Shown here: one piece after another, positions 40,922-48,801 of the stretch
Position numbering within the stretch: the first letter of the stretch is position 1
How the letters are laid out: each line of letters starts with the position of its first letter
Assembly (NCBI RefSeq): GCF_010669285.1
Contig: NZ_CP048711.1
Coordinates: forward strand, 3,720,001 to 3,784,000
Source of the DNA: Kineobactrum salinum
GTDB taxonomy: Bacteria > Pseudomonadota > Gammaproteobacteria > Pseudomonadales > Halieaceae
Length of the DNA stretch: 64,000 nt
Direction of reading: 5' to 3'
Translations under genes and position numbers: made by a program
The notes under the pieces: generated by a model
Seen by the model: the letters and a program-made list of their open reading frames with translations, nothing else
Databases searched by the model: none
Told to the model about the DNA's origin: nothing

Positions 40922-42136
40922 GTGAACAACGTCCAGAACCCTCACGCCAACAAGCAAGGCACAGATTTTCCCCATGGCGCCACTGTTACGCTGGCGGAAA
41001 TGGATGCAGATCCCTATCCGCGCTATCACAGCTTGCGGCAGCAGGAACCGGTCAGTTGGGTTGGCGCCTTCAATATGTATCTATTGACCCGATATGACGA
41101 TGTACAGACCGTACTGCGCGATACCACCAACTTCATCGTGGGTACCGAGCATTCGTTATTGCTCGATACATTCGGTGAGCACATGTTGACAACGGAAGGT
41201 GAACAACATGCGCTGTATAAAACATCTCTGTTGACCCAATTCCGCCCTGCCCGCATTCGCGTACTGATGGAGTCTGCAATCGCCGCACACGTGGACAGTC
41301 TTATTGATGAATTTGAAGCTCTCGGCAGGGTTGAACTGCGCGAGGCCTTCGCAAGCCGCCTGCCGGTGAAGACGGTACTGAGTCTGTTCGGATTGCCGCA
41401 GAGTGATGAGGGCAAGCTGCGAAATTGGTATGACGCCTTTGAGAAGGCGCTGGCCAATTTTACCTGGGATAGCGATATAAGGACGCAGGCGCGGCGGAAC
41501 GTGGCCGATTTCCATGCCTATTTGCAGCAACACATAGAGGACAAGCGAGCGAACCCCGATGGCCTCCTGCTGGATCAGATGCTGGACATCAAGGAACCGC
41601 GTCGCTTGAGCGACGCAGAGGTCAGAACAAATGCCTTGATTATTTTTTTTGGTGGAATTTCCACGGTGGAGGCGCTGATACTGAACGCAGTGTATGCGAT
41701 TGAACAGCATCCCGCCATTGCAGCGCGGCTCCGCACCAACCACGATGATATACCGTTACTGCTCGATGAAGTCGTACGCTGGTCGGGTCCGGTGCAATCG
41801 GCGACCCGACATGTCGCGCATGAAGTGACGGTGGCCGGGGTGAGCTTCCAGCCGGGAGATACTGTGAACTGTATGCTCGCGGCGGCTAATCGTGATCCAG
41901 GCGTTTTTCAGGATCCGGACCGGTTTGACATCGACCGGCCCAATCTCCGGCGACATATCGGCTTTGCTTTGGGGGCTCACCATTGCCTGGGTTCACATCT
42001 GGCCAGGCTGGAGTCCGGGCTGGCGATCCGGGGTCTGCTTGACCGCCTGCCCAATTTTCGATGCGACCCTGAGCATCAGATAGAGGTGAGAGGTTTCGAG
42101 TTCCGGCAGCCCCGGTCATTGCAGCTGGTGTGGTAA
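40922..42136 (+). CDS. Cytochrome P450
   Basis: A bacterial class I-type P450 of about 404 residues from GTG 40922. A GGGAG ribosome site lies 8 bases upstream, whereas the open frame extends back to 40805 into an AT-rich promoter-like region. Motifs: I-helix FFGGISTVEALI near residue 245, K-helix E-x-x-R in DEVVRWSGPVQSATR, and the heme-binding loop FALGAHHCLGSHLARLE with the Cys near residue 355. No ferredoxin or ferredoxin reductase is adjacent. It hydroxylates an unknown, probably hydrophobic, substrate. Confidence 0.93.
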   Translation: MNNVQNPHANKQGTDFPHGATVTLAEMDADPYPRYHSLRQQEPVSWVGAFNMYLLTRYDDVQTVLRDTTNFIVGTEHSLLLDTFGEHMLTTEGEQHALYKTSLLTQFRPARIRVLMESAIAAHVDSLIDEFEALGRVELREAFASRLPVKTVLSLFGLPQSDEGKLRNWYDAFEKALANFTWDSDIRTQARRNVADFHAYLQQHIEDKRANPDGLLLDQMLDIKEPRRLSDAEVRTNALIIFFGGISTVEALILNAVYAIEQHPAIAARLRTNHDDIPLLLDEVVRWSGPVQSATRHVAHEVTVAGVSFQPGDTVNCMLAAANRDPGVFQDPDRFDIDRPNLRRHIGFALGAHHCLGSHLARLESGLAIRGLLDRLPNFRCDPEHQIEVRGFEFRQPRSLQLVW

Positions 42137-42162
42137 GCGCATCTGACTACCCTGTTGGATTC

Positions 42163-45100
42163 TCATTCCTTCAAAGAATGTCTCCGCCACAGGTAATACA
42201 CCACCGGCAACACCAGCAGAGTCAACACTACTGCGCTGATCATGCCGCCCACCATTGGCGCCGCAATCCTGCTGACGACTTCCGAGCCGGTGCCAGAACT
42301 AAGCATTATGGGAAGCAAGCCGGCGATGGTGGAGACCGTCGTCATCATCACGGGCCTTACACGAAGTCCAGCCCCCTGCGTGACCGACTCCAGGAGCTCT
42401 TCCCTGTGAGCTGTTGCCCCCCGTTTTCTGCACGTGTCCAACAGTCCTTGGTAGGATTGGTTGAGGTAGGTCAACATGATGATCCCTATCTCCACCGTGA
42501 CGCCTGCCAGGGCAATGAATCCGACGGCTACGGCAACTGAAAAATTGTAATTCAGCAGATACATCAGCCAGATGGAACCGATCACCGCCAGTGGTAGTGT
42601 CCCGAGAATAATGGCTATTTCGATAAAGTTGCGAAAGTTCATATACAACAGCACAATGATGATGACAAAGGTCAGCGGCACCACATAGGCCAACTTTTCC
42701 TTGGCCCGTTGCATATACTCATACTGACCGGACCAGGACACCGAATAGCCGGCTGGTAGCTCCAGTTGCTGCTGGACGATGTCCATGGCCTGTTCGACAT
42801 AGCTGCCCACGTCCACACCCTCGATATCCACGAAAGTCCAGCCATTGAGCCTCGCATTCTCACTCTTGATAGCAGGCGGCCCATCCTCCACATAGACTTC
42901 TGCCACATCGGCAAGGGCAATACGCTGGCCTCCCGGTGTGACGATGGGCAGCAGCGAGAGTTGCTCCGGCGAGTCCCGGTAGTTCTGGGGATAGCGCAGA
43001 TTGACCGGGTATCGCTCAAGTCCCTCGATAGTCTGGGTTACGTTCATACCGCCAATGGCGGTGGCTACCACCTGCTGCACATCGGCGATGTTTAGACCAT
43101 AGCGGGCGGCCTTTTCCCGCTGAATATCCACCTTGATATAGCGCCCTCCAGCCACCCGTTCGGAATAGACCGACGCAGTACCGGGGACATCCTTGAGAAT
43201 CTGTTCCAGTCGCTGACCAATTTTCTGGATTTCCTTCAGATCCTCGCCCGCCACTTTGATACCCACCGGAGTCTTGATCCCGGTGGCCAGCATGTCGATA
43301 CGGGTCTTGATGGGCATTACCCAGGCGTTGGTCAGGCCCGGAAATTTCACCAGGGCATCCAGTTCCTTCTTGAGTTTCTCCGTCGTCATGCCCTCCCGCC
43401 ATTCTCCCTTGGGTTTGAGCTGGATGAATGTCTCGATCATGGTGAGTGGAGCGGGATCCGTGGCTGTATCTGCGCGACCAATTTTCCCAAAAACCGTCTT
43501 CACCTCGGGCACGGTCGCGATCAGCTTGTCGGTCTGCTGCAACAGCTCCCTGGCTTTACCGATAGACAGTCCGGGATAGGTTGTGGGCATGTACATGAGA
43601 TCACCTTCATCGAGATCAGGTATGAACTCACTGCCGATTTTATTCACCGGCCAGATTCCCACGAGAAAGATCAAGACTGCCACGATCAGCGTGATTTTGG
43701 GGAATCGCAATGCAGTCTTGAGCAGCGGCATATACCCCGCAACCAGAAACCTGTTGATCGGGCTTTTGCCTTCAGCGACCACTTTCCCTCGAATGAAATA
43801 CCCCATCAATACCGGTATGACCGTGACCGCAAGAGCCGCGCTGGCAGCCATGGCATAGGTTTTGGTGTAGGCGAGCGGGCTGAACATGCGTCCTTCCTGT
43901 GCCTCCAGGGTAAATACCGGCAGGAAGCTTACTGTGATAATCAACAGGCTGAAGAACAGGGCCGGCCCCACTTCGGCGGCCGAGTCGGCCACCACTTTCC
44001 AGCGGTTCTCTGGCGTCAACGGCGTACGTTCCATGTGTTTGTGCATGTTTTCGATCATGACGATAGCGCCATCGATCATCGCGCCGATTGCAATCGCAAT
44101 ACCACCGAGGGACATGATGTTGGCATTGATGCCTTGCCAGTACATCACGATAAAGGCCGTCAGGATGCCCAGGGGCAGACTGATCACCGCCACCAGGGAT
44201 GACCTGAAATGTAGCAGGAAAATGACACAGATCAGTGCCACGATGGCCAGCTCTTCGGCCAGGCTCTTCCACAAACTTGCGATAGCGCGGGAAATCAGCC
44301 CGGAACGGTCGTAGACGGTGACGATCTCCACCCCTTCCGGCAAACCCGCCTTGAGCTTCTCCAGCTTGGCCTTGACGCCATCTATGGTCTTCTGCGCATT
44401 TTCGCCAAAGCGCATCACCACAATGCCGCCAACGGTCTCGCCCTCACCGTTGAGCTCGGCGATGCCGCGGCGCATCTGTGGCCCCATCTCGATATCGGCC
44501 ACGTCCCTGAGGAGCAGAGGCGTACCCTGGTTGTCCACGCCCAGGGGGATCAAGCCGAGATCATCGGTGTTCTGGATATAGCCGGTGGCACGCACCATGT
44601 ATTCGGCTTCGGCCATTTCCACCACCGAGGCACCCACCTCCTGGTTGCCGTGCTGAATGGCCGTTTGGATCCGAGACAATGGTATGTCAAACGCGCGCAG
44701 TTTCTCCGGGCTCACCTTGACCTGGTACTGCTTGACCATGCCACCGAGTGCGGCGACCTCGGAAACCCCTGGCACCGTCTGTAGTTCGTATTTCAGAAAC
44801 CAGTCCTGCAAGCTGCGCAGCTGACTGATGTCATGCTGGCCGCTGCGGTCGATCAACGCGTAAAGGTACACCCAACCGACACCGGTGGCATCCGGCCCCA
44901 ACTGGGGCCGGGCACTGGCGGGCAGGGTGGGAGCCACCTGGGACAGGTACTCCAGTACCCGCGAGCGCGCCCAATAGGCGTCGGTGTCCTCGTCGAAAAT
45001 CACGTACACAAAGGAGTCGCCGAAAAAGGAATAGCCCCTTACGGTGACAGCACCTGGCACGGAGAGCATGGCGGTGGTCAGCGGGTATGTCACCTGGTCC

Positions 45101-45285
45101 TCCACTACCTGTGGTGCCTGCCCCGGATAGCTGGTCTTGATGATCACCTGAACGTCGGACAGGTCCGGGATGGCATCCACCGGCGTGTTTTTCAGCGCGA
45201 ACAGGCCGCCTCCCACCAGTATCAGGGTGGCCAGCACTACAAAGAAGCGATTGCCGATCGACCAGCGGATAATGGATTCAATCAT
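42163..45285 (-). CDS. cusA: Heavy-metal efflux RND transporter, CusA/CzcA family
   Basis: A 1040-residue inner-membrane RND pump. ATG 45285 (MIESIIRWSIGNRFFVVLATLILVGGGLFAL) is the family start and overlaps the adaptor gene by 8 bases. Heavy-metal RND features: NTPVDAIPDLSDVQVIIKTSYPGQAPQVVEDQVTYPL, SIWLMYLLNYNFSVAVAVGFIALAGVTVEIGIIM, and GGMISAVVLTLLVLPVVYYLW. A Met-rich segment such as VKFPGLTNAWVMPIKTRIDMLATGIKTP suggests the monovalent copper/silver branch. The pump moves ions from periplasm or cytoplasm through CusC. The gene symbol is by family only. Confidence 0.9.
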   Translation of the reverse strand: MIESIIRWSIGNRFFVVLATLILVGGGLFALKNTPVDAIPDLSDVQVIIKTSYPGQAPQVVEDQVTYPLTTAMLSVPGAVTVRGYSFFGDSFVYVIFDEDTDAYWARSRVLEYLSQVAPTLPASARPQLGPDATGVGWVYLYALIDRSGQHDISQLRSLQDWFLKYELQTVPGVSEVAALGGMVKQYQVKVSPEKLRAFDIPLSRIQTAIQHGNQEVGASVVEMAEAEYMVRATGYIQNTDDLGLIPLGVDNQGTPLLLRDVADIEMGPQMRRGIAELNGEGETVGGIVVMRFGENAQKTIDGVKAKLEKLKAGLPEGVEIVTVYDRSGLISRAIASLWKSLAEELAIVALICVIFLLHFRSSLVAVISLPLGILTAFIVMYWQGINANIMSLGGIAIAIGAMIDGAIVMIENMHKHMERTPLTPENRWKVVADSAAEVGPALFFSLLIITVSFLPVFTLEAQEGRMFSPLAYTKTYAMAASAALAVTVIPVLMGYFIRGKVVAEGKSPINRFLVAGYMPLLKTALRFPKITLIVAVLIFLVGIWPVNKIGSEFIPDLDEGDLMYMPTTYPGLSIGKARELLQQTDKLIATVPEVKTVFGKIGRADTATDPAPLTMIETFIQLKPKGEWREGMTTEKLKKELDALVKFPGLTNAWVMPIKTRIDMLATGIKTPVGIKVAGEDLKEIQKIGQRLEQILKDVPGTASVYSERVAGGRYIKVDIQREKAARYGLNIADVQQVVATAIGGMNVTQTIEGLERYPVNLRYPQNYRDSPEQLSLLPIVTPGGQRIALADVAEVYVEDGPPAIKSENARLNGWTFVDIEGVDVGSYVEQAMDIVQQQLELPAGYSVSWSGQYEYMQRAKEKLAYVVPLTFVIIIVLLYMNFRNFIEIAIILGTLPLAVIGSIWLMYLLNYNFSVAVAVGFIALAGVTVEIGIIMLTYLNQSYQGLLDTCRKRGATAHREELLESVTQGAGLRVRPVMMTTVSTIAGLLPIMLSSGTGSEVVSRIAAPMVGGMISAVVLTLLVLPVVYYLWRRHSLKE

Positions 45286-46540
45286 GCTCGTTCTCCCCAT
45301 GATCGTGGCTGCCGTGCTCGACAGGCTCCCCGTCGGTGTGTGACATCCGCCTGAAATCCGAAGTCTTGCTGGATTCCGAGTCAATCAGGAACTGCGCGGA
45401 GCTTACGATGCGTTCACCTTCATTGAGGCCCGAGAGGATTTCCACCTCCCGTTCACCCACGCGGCCGATATCGACGGCAATGGACTTGAATCTACCTTCG
45501 CCCAGGGCCAGCACCACACGCGCCTGACTACCCGTGCGAATCAGCGCCTCCCGCGGGATCAAAAGCACTTCAGAGCCGGGTTGGGTTTCGATAATGATCT
45601 GCGCGAACATACCTGGCTTCAGTATTTCATCCGGATTCTCGAAACGCGCGCGAATCTGCGCCGTGCGCGTCTGCTTGTTGAGAGATGGATAGATATAGTC
45701 GACCTGACCCAGCAACTCCTTTCCGGGCAGGTAGTCCAATTGCAAGCGTACCTTGTCGCCGTTCCTGAGCAGACCGATCTGGCGTTCGAAGACTTCGCCG
45801 ATCACCCAGACGTGCTCCAGTTGGCCTATGGACATCAAGATCGAGCCTGGTTTAACGAACATTCCTTCGCGCACCTCAAGGTTATCGATGACACCGGACT
45901 GTGGTGCGGTGACGGTGATCGTCTGGCTGACCTGGCGGGTCTTGCGCAACTGCTCGATATCTGCTCGTGGCAACTGCAAGGCCGACAAACGTTTCTCGGC
46001 AGCCCCGATCAGGGCCGGATTGTCCCGTTTCAGCGCCAGCAGCAGCTCTTCCTGGGCGTTGACCAGGGTTGGCGAGTAGAGTGTGTACAGTGGTTCGCCC
46101 TTTGCAACGGGATCACCGGCCGCCTTGACGTGTAACGTTTCCAGCCAGCCTTCCACTCGCGGACTGATAGTCACCAGTGAGTTCTCATCGTATTGCACAT
46201 AGGCTACTGTCTTGACATCCAGGCGCAGGCGGCCCGATTTTACCGTGACAGTGCGCACACCGAGATTGTTGATAACATCCGGCGAAATATGAACGGTGCC
46301 TGCTTCACCCTCTCCATCGTGTTCCTTGTAGACGGGGATCAAATCCATGCCCATCGGTGATTTTCCAGGTTGGTCGCGTCTGTAGCTTGGATCCATGGGC
46401 GCCACCCAGTAGAGCGGCTCGCGCGCGCCATCAGTCGCACCGACGCTGTCTTCCTGTGAGGTTTCCAGTAACCAGGTGCCGCCGGCCCCGATCAGCACGC
46501 CGATAGCGGTCCCCAGCAAGATTTTTGAACGCGTTTTCAT
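45278..46540 (-). CDS. cusB: Heavy-metal efflux RND periplasmic adaptor, CusB-like
   Basis: About 420 residues from ATG 46540 (MKTRSKILLGTAIGVLIGAGG membrane leader, GAGGTG ribosome site). LYWVAPMDPSYRRDQPGKSPMGMDLIPVY is the CusB-type heavy-metal-binding segment with its Cys replaced (normally YTCPMHPEI-like) and its Met residues kept. It is followed by the HlyD-like barrel and hairpin (VEGWLETLHVKAAGDPVAKGEPLYTLYSP). The His/Asp-rich tail HGSHDHGENEHD may bind metal. It links CusA to the outer-membrane channel. Confidence 0.92.
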   Translation of the reverse strand: MKTRSKILLGTAIGVLIGAGGTWLLETSQEDSVGATDGAREPLYWVAPMDPSYRRDQPGKSPMGMDLIPVYKEHDGEGEAGTVHISPDVINNLGVRTVTVKSGRLRLDVKTVAYVQYDENSLVTISPRVEGWLETLHVKAAGDPVAKGEPLYTLYSPTLVNAQEELLLALKRDNPALIGAAEKRLSALQLPRADIEQLRKTRQVSQTITVTAPQSGVIDNLEVREGMFVKPGSILMSIGQLEHVWVIGEVFERQIGLLRNGDKVRLQLDYLPGKELLGQVDYIYPSLNKQTRTAQIRARFENPDEILKPGMFAQIIIETQPGSEVLLIPREALIRTGSQARVVLALGEGRFKSIAVDIGRVGEREVEILSGLNEGERIVSSAQFLIDSESSKTSDFRRMSHTDGEPVEHGSHDHGENEHD

Positions 46541-46550
46541 ATTTAGCACC

Positions 46551-47864
46551 TCAGAAGTCTTGCATCGGTTGCGCGGCATCAGACGATGCCCGGACAAGCA
46601 GGTAATTGATTTGAGCGATAGTCTTCTGGCGCTCCACCGCGATGGCTAGCGCCTCTATCCTGGCATTCAATTCGGCTATTCGCGCGCGCACGGCCTCGGC
46701 AAAGTCGCCATCGTCGTTGTTATAGGCGGCCAGCGAAGCTTCGGCCTGCTCAGCCATTTGCGGCAGCAGCCGGTCGATGTAAAGTGCATACCGCTCATCA
46801 AGGCGCGCCAGTTGTACGCTGGCCGTTTCCAGGCTCGCCATCAACCGGCGGATCAATAACTGCTTCTCGGTCCTGAGCGCCTCGGCATGGCCAATGGCGG
46901 CGCTGACGTCCTTGTCTTGCCGGTTAGCCGTGAAAAGGGGCAAATCGAAGGTGACGCCAACGGAAAACAGATCGGCCCTGTCCCGCCCCGTCGGATCCCG
47001 GTCACGATACCCATACTGGGCAGTGAGCCCCCACTCTGGCTGATATTTCTGCCGCGCCAGCTCGATATCGGTTTCCGTGGCCTCAATCCGCTTGTCCAAT
47101 GCCAGCAAGGTGGGATGATGGTTCAACAGTTCATACCGCTCCTGCTCGGAACCCTGAGTCGGTACCGGTCCGGCAGGCGAGCCGGTCGGCAGCGCCGCCG
47201 CGAGCCGATCGCCGGCACGTGAGCCAATCCACTCGGACAGTCGCATCTGCGCGGTTTCCTGTCCCTGCCTGAGCGTCGTTAATCGGTCCTCGAGCCGCGT
47301 CAACTCCAATTGGGCGCGGATCACATCCTGCTGTCGCGCGCTACCTACGGCCGTCGCATAGCTCGCCTGTGTCGCATCGACCAGATGCTCGAATAACGCC
47401 CGATCTTTCTCGATCAAGCGGATGCTTTCCTGGGCGTTGTACGTATCCAGCCACAGCTGTGCGACTGTCGCCGTCACCCTGGCTCGGCGGTCTTCCCGCA
47501 ACAACGGCTGTTGTAGCGCCAGCTCCAGCTTCTTTCGTTGCGCAAGCGCGAGCGTGTCACCCCGGGGGAACATCTGGCTGATACCCACTGACAGCTGGGT
47601 CATCGCCTCCTGATTGATGTCGAAACTGTCGACAGGAAAATTGGCGGCCATGAGACTCATCTTTGGGTCCGGCAGAGTGCCGGCGGCCGTCGCCTCATCG
47701 GTCAGCGCCGCCTGGGTATGACGGCTGCCAGTCAGCCAGGGGTCGGCCGCGATGGCCATGTCCACTGCCTCGTTTAGCGTCAAGCCCTCGTGCACTGTCT
47801 TTGCATTGACGATTGCCACACCGGCACCAAGTACCAGGAGTAGCAAATATTTGCATGCTTTCAT
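46551..47864 (-). CDS. cusC: TolC-family outer-membrane channel of the metal efflux operon
   Basis: About 437 residues from ATG 47864 (signal peptide MKACKYLLLLVLGAGVAIVNA). Two outer-membrane-efflux repeats with the usual long helices (ARVTATVAQLWLDTYNAQESIRLIEKDRALFEHL; TDIELARQKYQPEWGLTAQYGYRD). DPKMSLMAANFPVDSF is frequent in the heavy-metal CusC/CzcC-like group. First gene of the cusC-B-A operon, 10 bases before the adaptor start. Confidence 0.88.
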   Translation of the reverse strand: MKACKYLLLLVLGAGVAIVNAKTVHEGLTLNEAVDMAIAADPWLTGSRHTQAALTDEATAAGTLPDPKMSLMAANFPVDSFDINQEAMTQLSVGISQMFPRGDTLALAQRKKLELALQQPLLREDRRARVTATVAQLWLDTYNAQESIRLIEKDRALFEHLVDATQASYATAVGSARQQDVIRAQLELTRLEDRLTTLRQGQETAQMRLSEWIGSRAGDRLAAALPTGSPAGPVPTQGSEQERYELLNHHPTLLALDKRIEATETDIELARQKYQPEWGLTAQYGYRDRDPTGRDRADLFSVGVTFDLPLFTANRQDKDVSAAIGHAEALRTEKQLLIRRLMASLETASVQLARLDERYALYIDRLLPQMAEQAEASLAAYNNDDGDFAEAVRARIAELNARIEALAIAVERQKTIAQINYLLVRASSDAAQPMQDF

Positions 47865-48078
47865 GGCTGTTTTCCCATTGCTATTGCTGCGCCGCGCTAT
47901 CAACGTTGGCGAACATTTCACTGCCACCGTCTTTTTTCAGCGGCAGCACCTGATCGGGTGCAAACCTGTGCCAGAATTCAGGTCGTTAATGGATTCCAGG
48001 CTCCAGTCACACGAGTGTGTGATGCTCCTGTGCTTCCTGACCGGGTTGGAGTTTCTAGAACAGATTGCGCCCCTGCAA

Positions 48079-48447
48079 TCAGGCGATGGGAGGTCGTAGG
48101 AATGGGAAAATCGGTGCCTGGGGAAATACGGCGGGGTGGAAAGCGATGATGGCAGAGCGAGTGTCTGATGCACCGGGCCCAGCCAGGGTTGATGTCAGCA
48201 ATTGCATCGGCAACGCACATCCCGACATGATGCAACCATGCTCTGGTTGGTCTGTGCCACAACACTCTCCCTCGCTATGTGGCATATCGTCGGTATGATC
48301 AGGCGCCATGTGGTCGGGGTGCCTGCCTGCATCCCGGGAGATCGTGGCCAGCCCGCCCGTTTCGTCGCCCATAGGGCAACAGGTGAGCAATGCCGTGGTA
48401 GAGGCCTGCCCCAGCAACGCCATTATCAATAGAACTGTGACACCCAT
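48079..48447 (-). CDS. Small His/Cys/Met-rich exported protein upstream of the metal efflux operon
   Basis: About 122 residues from ATG 48447 (48495 is an alternative start). MGVTVLLIMALLGQASTTALLTCCP looks like a signal peptide, followed by HPDHMAPDHTDDMPHSEGECC and PEHGCIMSGCALPM, rich in possible copper ligands. Small proteins of this kind often accompany Cus/Cop operons. It lies 214 bases upstream of cusC on the same strand, so it may be the first gene of the transcript. A link to DUF2946-like proteins is possible but not shown. Confidence 0.6.
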   Translation of the reverse strand: MGVTVLLIMALLGQASTTALLTCCPMGDETGGLATISRDAGRHPDHMAPDHTDDMPHSEGECCGTDQPEHGCIMSGCALPMQLLTSTLAGPGASDTRSAIIAFHPAVFPQAPIFPFLRPPIA

Positions 48448-48531
48448 ATTCCGGATCACCCAACCGCACCCCTGGCTGTGCCTGTGTCGAATCATCGCCC
48501 GTTCGCACGATGGATCAATCTCTACCGGTTT

Positions 48532-48572
48532 CTCGCTTATCCCCGCTTCGGCAAGAAGCGGGGATAAGCGAG
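48532..48572 (+). terminator. 17-bp perfect hairpin followed by T-run (plus strand)
   Basis: Arms CTCGCTTATCCCCGCTT and AAGCGGGGATAAGCGAG enclose a 7-base loop, followed by ATTTTTC on the plus strand: a textbook terminator in shape. No plus-strand gene ends here, so it may block read-through from antisense transcripts or terminate an unannotated RNA. On the minus strand it lies 85 bases upstream of the small metal-related gene. Confidence 0.65.
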
Positions 48573-48619
48573 ATTTTTCATTTACAATGACAAGATAGCA
48601 TAGTCAACAGAAAAATGAC

Positions 48620-48647
48620 CCCAGGATTACATTGTTGTAATCCTGGG
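48620..48647 (-). terminator. Rho-independent terminator of the second GGDEF-EAL gene
   Basis: A 12-bp perfect stem CCCAGGATTACA / TGTAATCCTGGG with a four-base loop. Read on the minus strand it is followed by GTCATTTTTCTG. It lies about 155 bases after the stop of the minus-strand GGDEF-EAL gene. Confidence 0.7.
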
Positions 48648-48801
48648 TGGTTTAACGGGGTTTCGTGATAACGAGAATCACTAACGAACTGGGAATGTGT
48701 TGAATCAAAAATCATGCGCCTGTGCCCGGCATGCCAGCATGGTGTCCGGGAAGACTTTGATCGGTGTTCACGGATCCGGCAGGTAGGTTACAACAGAGGA
48801 A

